A stretch of 64,000 nt of DNA from Diadema setosum (taxonomy: Eukaryota > Echinodermata > Echinoidea > Diadematoida > Diadematidae). The stretch covers positions 9,915,871 through 9,979,870 of the forward strand of contig NC_092704.1 in NCBI RefSeq assembly GCF_964275005.1. The letters run 5' to 3'. Shown one piece after another: positions 24,366 to 33,300 of the stretch (position 1 is its first letter; the number at the start of each line of letters is the position of its first letter). Below the pieces are notes generated by a model that was not told the origin of the DNA, ran no database searches, and saw only the letters and a list, made by a program, of their open reading frames with translations. The position numbers and the translations under genes are program-made.

Positions 24366-27300
24366 CATGTATTAAATAGACATATATATAATATACAATA
24401 TTACATACAATATTATATATATTATATATCCTGCTGAAATAATGGAGATGTTCAAGCTTAAAGTACAGCACAGTGTTCACAGTTGTTCAATCAAACACAT
24501 ACTCCTTAGCAATGCCAACACATACTCCTTAACAATGCCACCACCAATTCATTGTACATGCTGCTCATACTTCATGTTTGGCACACACTTTGTACAGAGA
24601 AATTAAAACATCTCTGCATCACAGATGATTACATTTCATGTTTGTTTAATAAAGTCTTGGGATGATAAAAAACGAGGAAAATTAAATAAAGAGAAAATCC
24701 CCATTTTCGTACATTATCTAAGTACAGTTCATCATTTGGTACATACAAACTTGTCACTTTCATTTGTGAAGATGGATGCATTTCTGCATTCACACAAAAA
24801 TGCACATGTATTGATTTTATAGGCTAGGTTTTTATCATTCAAAACAAAGATTAAGTCAAATCAAGTTTTTGCATTATAATGTAATACATCTACAATAGAA
24901 AAAGTTAAATACAATACATGTACATAACATATACTCATACAGTAATGAAATACAATGTATATTCAAATTGTGTAAATAAGGGAAAACAATATTCCCTGAT
25001 GAAAAAAGAAATGTATCAAAGGTCCGTCATTATATTATCATTACATCATTTTATTTCCCTATAAGAATTTCTTTATGACAAAAAATAAACATAAAAATCT
25101 CCCCAAGCAGAAAAAATGAAACATTTGCAATCCATGTGTGTTGTGCAAAAAGTACACTTTTATCATCTAAAGAAAGCAGAGCTGTTAATTCCAGATGTTG
25201 CATGTGCAAGCAGTTACAACACAGTGAATTCAGGTAAAACAAATAAAACAGTCGAATAAAAAGTATACATGTACATTACAAAACCTTCATGGTTAGTTTC
25301 TACATGCATAGAAGGAAACAAAATGGCCACAATACTTTCCAGCTACATGTCTATGCAAATGAATGAAAATACTTCATAAATTAAAGATTATCTAGAAACC
25401 TTCAAAAAAGATAAAGATCATTAACAAGTAATCAAAGCACAGTACACAAATATTAGTAGGATTTCCGTGAACACATCTTAACATGGCTAATGTTTACATA
25501 CAATAATTGTAAAGGTTAGTATCCTCACCTGTTACATAACAGATGGAAAAGAAGGATACCAAGTTTGCTGAAACTGCAATAAAATATATAATCAACACCA
25601 CTAATACACACACATGCAAATTGTGACAAGCAAAAAAGGAAAAAGGACCCCCCCCCCTCCTTCCTCTAACAGCATCCAATTAACTAAAAGTATGGGGATA
25701 TGTCTATTCCATCGATATAGGGATGGCATTTGTAACTAGAATCACATTGTATATAGTACGAGATATGATAGAAGACAGAGGAACACTCAGAGATAATAGT
25801 ACGATAGCATAGGCAGGATAGGAGAGGCATAAAACAGGAAGGTACAGGAATTGTCCAGCTTTATACAGAAAGCTTGAATGATACCACTGTACTACAGTGT
25901 AATTCTCAGTGCTGGCTCAAGGCTAAAATTCATCTTCCACCCAAAACATCAAAATGCAGCTTATATTCATAAGCGAGAATGACAAGAAAACCAAACTACT
26001 CTATTATAGCTGCAAGAATTTCTATAACAACCTCGAGGATGATAGTACTGTACAAAGTGTCAGCATACAAAACAATACATTTTTTTTTTAGTGTTTTAGT
26101 CATTTAGGCAGAGGATGATACACAATGCAAAGCAGATAAAAGTATTAACTCATCATCATACAAGTAGCCACAGGGTTGTAAATCTACAGTGATTTCTTTA
26201 AAATCATTCCATGAAGTGTTCTTCACAATATTACCTGCCAGTATTCTACATTGATTTTATGAAGACTGTTTCAGACTGTAGTTGATTGCCCTGGACAAAG
26301 GTTTCATCATGGATGCATATATGTAGAACTGAGTGAAGTGGTAGCGATTCATTCCACGAAGACAGCTGAAGAAGGTGCCTCAGTCATGCAGAATACCTGG
26401 GGGAAAACAACAACAACAACAAAAGTGTTACACTCTCCTCTGTATAGTGATACAAAAATGTACAATATATCATACATTAATTGAGAAGATTAATTTCTGG
26501 GAAGAAGGAAAACACCAAATTGAACATTTCTATGGGTTGCACTTTCCTGACAAATCACAAGCACAACACACTCTACACACCCTCTTAAGCTTAAATTTGA
26601 TTGTAGGGTAACAATCTCAAAACAATGCTATACTACATGTACAATGTAATTCTAGAACTTTAATAGACCATACACTCTACACTGAAAATTTGAAAATGTT
26701 CTGCCATCTGGATGAAATATATGCCAATGAAGAACAGGTGAAGTCAAAATTACTTGTTGGGGCCATCAACCCTCTCCATGAAAAAGGCCATACTGATCAT
26801 GTACAGAGTTTTCACATTCAATGCAAAAATGCAGATTAACCTTGAACTGGGAACAACTGTTGATTGAGAGAAGAGAGATGACCAGTCCAGTCGTATACTG
26901 GGACAAATGTCTTGTCCAGGATCATCCTCCTTTTATGTTGATGCAGTGACTGCATCAGCAATTCGGTACAGCGTATTTGGCCCAGTATACACTGGACTCC
27001 TGTTATAATGAGGTCCTCAGGGCCTACAGTTTTCTTTCGTTTTATCAAAGTTTTGTTACAACCAAACAAGTAAACAATAAAGCAACAAATGTAGAGCCAA
27101 TAACATTATGGCCTCAATTTCAATTTTGTTGTAACGTTATTTATTAGAACATGAGTGCACTGTGTGTATGTATAAAGATTGATGCATTAAAGAGTTCCAT
27201 AAATAATACATCTGAACATACAATGCAAAAAAAAAAAAAAAAATGAGGCACAGCAGTTTCGTGATCAACTCACAATATTGTTCTTTGGCAGATCCATTAC

Positions 27301-30300
27301 AGGTCAGTTGCAGGTTAGGTGGCAGCGACATATGGCAGCAGACCTTTCCAGACTTTGCGAAATGTTGGCAAGGTTTATTTCTTCCTTGGCGTTGTAGTGT
27401 TGCGATTCCTGCGTTAAATCTATTAAGTACAAAAGTAAACCAAATACATGGTATGTCATCTTTGATAATCCAACTAAAAAACAACAGTAATGTAGAGCTG
27501 TGCAAGAAAGAATTTGATGCTATACATATGGCCACAGGAACCAGGGGGACTCGGGCCCCTACTTTTTCGGCACCATACAAAGGAAAACATTATAAGGTGT
27601 CCCCACTTCGGGTCCCAACCCCCCCCCCCCCCCCAACTTTCTTTACCCGAAAGTGTGTAAGGGGCACTAGAAAGAAATACATGTAGATAAAAACCTCGAA
27701 GTGTGAGCACCATAAGGATCTGTTTTTGCGCTGAATACTTTTTTGTTTTGTTTTGTTGGTGTTTTTTTTTTTTTGCTTGTAAGCTGAAACCTGGAAGTGG
27801 CACCAGAAGTTGCATTCGCGGCCTTTTTTTTTTTTTTTTGCTTGTTAGCTCATGAAACTAGGAAGTCCCCCCCCCCCTTTTGAAAACCTTCCGCCAACAG
27901 TGATACAAAGACTCTCATGGCATACTGCAATTAATCTTACAAGATTAACCATTCCATCTTTGCAACTCTTACAGATAATTAATGCTGCATTTGCAACATT
28001 CATAAGAAAACAGTTTTTATATCAAAGGGAGCAAATGTGCATTTTCCTGGCCTGCAGAGAAAACTCACCTTTGCCTTGGTGTCACAAGTAGAGAAGAAGC
28101 TTTGACATCAGGTTTCATACCGAGAATACTCCCAGGGAGTAGGATGCAATTCAGCGCAGCATAGTCCATAATGAAACAAACAACATCCTTCATTTGTTGT
28201 AAGGACAAGGATGCTTCAAACACCTTTGACCTGAAGAAAGAAAGAAAGGGGAAAAAGAAAGAAACTTGCAATGACAACACAGAAATTTGAATTTATATTG
28301 AACTGTTCATGTGCAGTAGGCCCTATAACAAATCTGCAGGTAACAGTGCCGTCAATGCAATACAAAGCACAAGGGTCTGAGTAACGTACATTTGTTGTAC
28401 CACTTGTAACCTCAAATTTACCACCACCCACCAGTTTAATATGTAGATCAATGATGTCTGCACAGCGCATGGCGATGTCAATAGGCTATTATATAGATTG
28501 CCCACACTTAATACTAGTCTGCTACATGACTTACAACGCTGCTGGCAACTTGTATTTTCACCTCGAAATCAGTATAATTTAACTGTTGTTCATCATGTCC
28601 ATAGATATAGAGTGTATACATGTAATGTAGATCTACTTGAAATATCTCTTCTTTGGTTTTTCTTTTTTTGTGTGTGTGTTTTTTTTTTTTTGGATAATCA
28701 GTACCGGTATCATCAGCTTCACACCCTTGCCACACTGACACAGCTAAACCTTTTTAGTCTAGCTAGTCGGCCACTACATACCGAACAGGAAACTTTTGTA
28801 CTCAGTCTGCACTGTGTACTGTAATTGGTACTGACTGCGGCACTGTACAACCAAACCGAAGTAAGAAGGAATTTCTTTCACACTGATGATTACTAGCTGT
28901 ACCTCCTCTGCCTTAGTACAGTTTGATGCACATTCTCTCATTCAGTGTTTCAATCACCGGTATCCCTCCGTATCATGTCACCGCGGACCGCGACTCTCAC
29001 ACAGCTTATCATGCAGACTGTATCAGGGTACAGGGGCATGCAGATCATGTAATGACTGACAGTGCGCGATCGAGTCTTTATAGTCCCATACACACTGTTG
29101 TAAAAGAGCCCGAACGCTTCGAGTTCGGGCAGGTCGCAACAGTTAGCTTACTGACTCTGTAGACTGTACAGTAAGTCAGTCTCGACTGTCTCATAAGCAC
29201 ATGCAATAGAAGACAAAACAGTATCACAAATCACTATACATTAAACTACCATTAGATTAAACAATGCAAACTGATTTGCCTTATTTCTTGTCGATCCCTA
29301 AATGGCAGTAGTATAGTAACCGTAAAAAGGCCCGTATTACTCCCCATTACTGCATTAGGTCATGTGATTTTACATACAGTGTATTAATACACGCGTGAAC
29401 GTGGTAACAAAGAACGGCACGACAAACGATTGAAATCATTACCGAAGAAATGAAAGATCTAGCCGCACAGAAGCGCAACCCAAATAAGTCATGAGTTGTG
29501 ATCATTTACTCACCTTAATCTTGTATAAATCAGCAAGTCTTGCAACGAGAAAGCCCCGCTTCAATGGAATTGCATGGGAGTTCTAGAACGAATGGAAGTG
29601 AACTGTCGCGACGCTTTGCTTTGTGACACGTATGTACACATAGCTAGCTAGCTCGCTGTATGCGGTGGCGATGCGAGCTTACAAAAAAACGGAGCCTCGA
29701 TCGTCTTCTCTGATGTGATTGGTTAATTTCCGGGATTGGCGTGTTAGTCTTTGCTCACGTACTGTTTATGAAACTGGCACGAACAAAAAATGCTATATCA
29801 TTTTATCAAACACCAACAAACATCTTTATATTGATTGATTTGCAATCTTAAAGATGAACATCATCCACAATTCAAATCACTACTGATACTGCATTACAAA
29901 TCCTAACATGTTTGAACGCAACAGTATGATCTAGATTTTTGTAGCAGACTAACTCTTCTATTTGGAGGTTCAAAAATTAATCTTTCTCAAAAGTGAACCC
30001 CTTTCGGAGTAAATAGCACCCATAGAAGTTAAATATTCAACCCTAGTCCACGCAAGGGTGCATTGGGTCAAACTCAACCCGAAATTGAACCCTGATTTCT
30101 TAGTGTGTATATGCTTACTTTTTTTTTTCTTTACTTCGATCGTGTGCCTCCATATCACCATTTACCATGAATTCAGCTAGAAGTGACCAGGGCAATCCAT
30201 CATGAATTATCAAAACATTCATGTGCCCTGGAGCAAGAGACCAGAAGCCTAGTCAGAAGAGTTCTGAAAAGGCGGAATTCATGTCCATTGTTCAGGGTCA

Positions 30301-33300
30301 TTGTAAGCACACACTCACATACACGTCGTTGGTTCCTGTGTAAAGTTTAAGTCTTGTGCAGAGAGCTAAAACTTGACCGAAATCTGAAACTAACTTTAAA
30401 ATTGGTCGTGAATTTAATGAAACGGATATATGCTTTCATACTACTATTCAAATCACCTCAACCTAAATTGTACTCTATTCACCGATTACTTGTATCAAGG
30501 ACAGTGTTATCTCATACTCGATTGTCGAACAATTAAGGATCAAAAGAGGGATTTTTTAACACATATAGTAGTATACAAATAGTGCATGTGCATGCAAGTT
30601 GCAATCGATTCTGTTGCAAGAAAGTTGCAGTTGAATGCTAAAGGCCGTGTCACACCAGCCTTGCGTGCGACTTGCAAAGAACAATTTTGACTACCCGGAG
30701 GTCCCCGTAGATGATTCGCACATGACAGTACCTAGCATGTATCTCAAAAGTAGTCGCCCGGAGGTACGCATGCATATTATTTTACCCGCAAAGTGTTTAG
30801 GCCCTGTCACACCTTTCCGGGCAAGCTACTCGGGCTTGTTACGTGTAGGGATTTTCTATCATACCGGACATTCCTGAGGGCGGAAAAGGATTTGTGCGAG
30901 TCAGCGCATGTGTCTTACTTGCTGGACGCGTTATACTTGCGAGTATACTGTGTGACCTTTGTACCAGTCGCGTGGGGGCTGACAACTCAGTGAAGGAATT
31001 CCTCTAATGGAATGGCTGAAATCTCACAGAATTTCATTATCTTGGCTGCATACGGGACTGCGAAGTACCTGCGTGGGAATTGCCTGGGAAGTACTGCCGC
31101 TAAGGGTCTCCTACTGGCGTTCTGCATGGACCTCTACGGGCATTCCCGCGACTCACCCGGAAAAAGTTTTGGTCATGCTCAAAACTTGGCTGCGGTTAAA
31201 TCGGACTTGCGTGAGCACCTCCGGGCAACTACGCGCTAGATACTGTCAGGTGCGGACCAACTGCGGAGAGCTCCGGGGAGTAAATTTGTTTCCCCGCAAG
31301 TCAAGCCGCAGAAGTTCCCCCGTACGGTATGACAAGGCATGAATGAAAATTGCAAACATTCTTTGTCGCCCGCTGAAAATCTTCTACGTGCTGGAAACTA
31401 CCTCCTCGCCACAAGCCCGCGTAGCTTGCCCGGAATGGTGTGACACGGCCTTAATCAGTTGCAACTTTGCGATTGCTGAGCAATCAATCCCAAATATCTA
31501 TTGCAAAGATTGCAATAGATATTTGAGATTGATTGCAACTCGACTTTCTTGCAACACCTCCTTAGTATGATAATACCCGTTGACAACTATTAGAAGGTCA
31601 GTACAATATATTTTCTATAACACATGAAATACGGATTATCATTACATTCCATTGGTTTGTAAATTTCCCCTCGTGTTACACTGAGCGAACCATTCAGAGT
31701 CGCTTACTCAGCGGTGATACATTATCACTGAACAACGTGTGTATTGCTTGATCCGTGCTCTTTACATGACACACATTTGGATGTCCATGATACAGATATG
31801 TGTCTCTGCAGGAGGAAATTGATTGACTGGCGATAAATGTATTTCACAGATGACTTAATGTTTCAAACAGTAAAGCCCCTTTACTCTTTCACGGATCGAA
31901 TCACGGATGACCACGGATCGTCGATCCGGGATCATCCGTACCGTTTCCGGTAAATATGGCCATGTTAACTCTGTGAAGTCATCCGGCATTATCATTGCTC
32001 ATCCGGCATGTCCGCGGAAAAAAAAAGCTTGCTTAATTTTTCATCCCGGACATAACGGATGAAAATCAATGGTGAAAAGAGTATTATTGTTTTCAGCTGA
32101 CAGAATTCATCAAAATTCTGCCATTATTTCTCTGAATTCGTCCGCAGTGTTATTTTTGCTTACTGCGCTTAATTCATTCAGTGTGGAATATTTGCGCCGC
32201 GATATTGTACCGACAGTTTATTATAATGAGTTTTGCCGCTCTCACGGTCATAATAGATTTGATGTCATGAATGGAATTGTTACTGCGTGTTCCTTACAAA
32301 AAACTTCACAAAGTATTATAATTTGTTTACTTTTTTCTTTCAAATAGGTGAGTATGACATCATCCTTTTGCGCATGCTGTCTCAACGTTTTACCCGCTTC
32401 AAGCACGTGGTCGTAGAACCCGCACGGGACTTCCTGGAGCAGTTCCAGTCGGCCGCCGCCAAGGCATCATCAAGGTACAATTGGTACGGGCCTGGAGCTG
32501 CGACCTTCGAGTGGCATAACGAGACGTTACAAGAGTACATGTCCAAGAAGTCCGGTCGGAGCGCCGAAGGGTCGCCACAGCAATTTGACTTCATCTCTGC
32601 CGTGCACAGCCTATACTACGTGGGTGACCTTCGTTTAGCCTTGCAGTTTCTGTACGATAGCCTGGCACCAGGAGGGATTCTGCTGATTACTCTAATGAAA
32701 AGTATGTTGATTTTTCTGTGGAACAGGAAATGAGATGTTTGAATCCTCGGAGAGACGACTGTCATGTTTTCAGTCTTGGGCGTGCTCTAGATTTGAAACC
32801 ATCTTGTCTCTTACTCAGATGGCTTCGTACTACATCTCCAAAAGCCATCGCGTCCTTTTTCTGTTCATCCAATGACAATGCAGCCCAACTTCCCCTTTGT
32901 TTCATATCTATTTGATCTAATAATCCAATGATGGCTCATTATTCTATGCCAATTTTGTCTAATAACCACTTGCAATGTGATAAAGGAAAATTTAGCCTCC
33001 CATCACTTTGTCAAAACATTTAGGAAAGAATCTCTTCATGTTACTAAATATAGTTTAGCGTATTGTTTTCACCTCGAACTTTGTCTGACTCTTTAACTTG
33101 TTTTGGGTCGTTGATCTACTTAAGTGTAAATGCTCGCTGAAGCCATAAGCACCTTGCCATGGTGATGACGATTTGCTGTATCTTGAAATTATCATACGTC
33201 GTGGTAATAGCGCTTTGCAACATTAGATTACGCCTATCGCTGGAATTAATTCCGCTTGCGCAGCTACTCCATTTTGTGAGGATTAGTCATAATACTGGTG

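Larger units (their letters stand above)
23917..30107. mobile_element. CACTA-like (EnSpm-type) DNA transposon, 6.2 kb
   Basis: Inverted ends CACACTAAGAAATCAGGG (left) and the complement ending CTTAGTGTG (right), with TA on both sides (23915-23916 and 30108-30109). Subterminal regions are rich in GGTTCAA/TTGAACC motifs at both ends (about 23930-24290 and 29965-30090), typical of CACTA elements. The superfamily call rests on the CACTA motif and subterminal repeats; if the terminus is CACTA itself, the flanking bases ACA/TGT do not form a direct duplication. It carries a spliced minus-strand gene (26836-28230). Confidence 0.7.
23013..30568. mobile_element. TIR element (GTTAC/TTTCCCAC type), copy 1, interrupted twice
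   Basis: The flanks 23560-23916 and 30108-30568 together match the uninterrupted element at 46484-47304 in inverse orientation. Two insertions split it: the GC-rich TIR element at its left end (23032-23559) and the CACTA-like element at 23917-30107. The left border near 23013 is inferred from the match to TAGGTGTTAC and is approximate. Confidence 0.75.
30611..31558. mobile_element. Outer TIR element (TTGCAAGAAAG type)
   Basis: Left TGTTGCAAGAAAGT (about 30612) and right ACTTTCTTGCAACA (about 31545-31558) are inverted copies. The interior is interrupted by the element at 30642-31451. Borders are approximate. Confidence 0.6.

Noticed and set aside
28394..28470. Exon encoding MRCADIIDLHIKLVGGG upstream of the minus-strand gene
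   Set aside because: It ends before a good GTACGT donor, but in phase 0, which does not fit the phase-2 acceptor at 28230; at most it is noncoding in that transcript.
31007..31342. 111-codon frame as a gene
   Set aside because: Lies entirely inside a non-autonomous TIR element with clear ends, and shows no domain or splice context.
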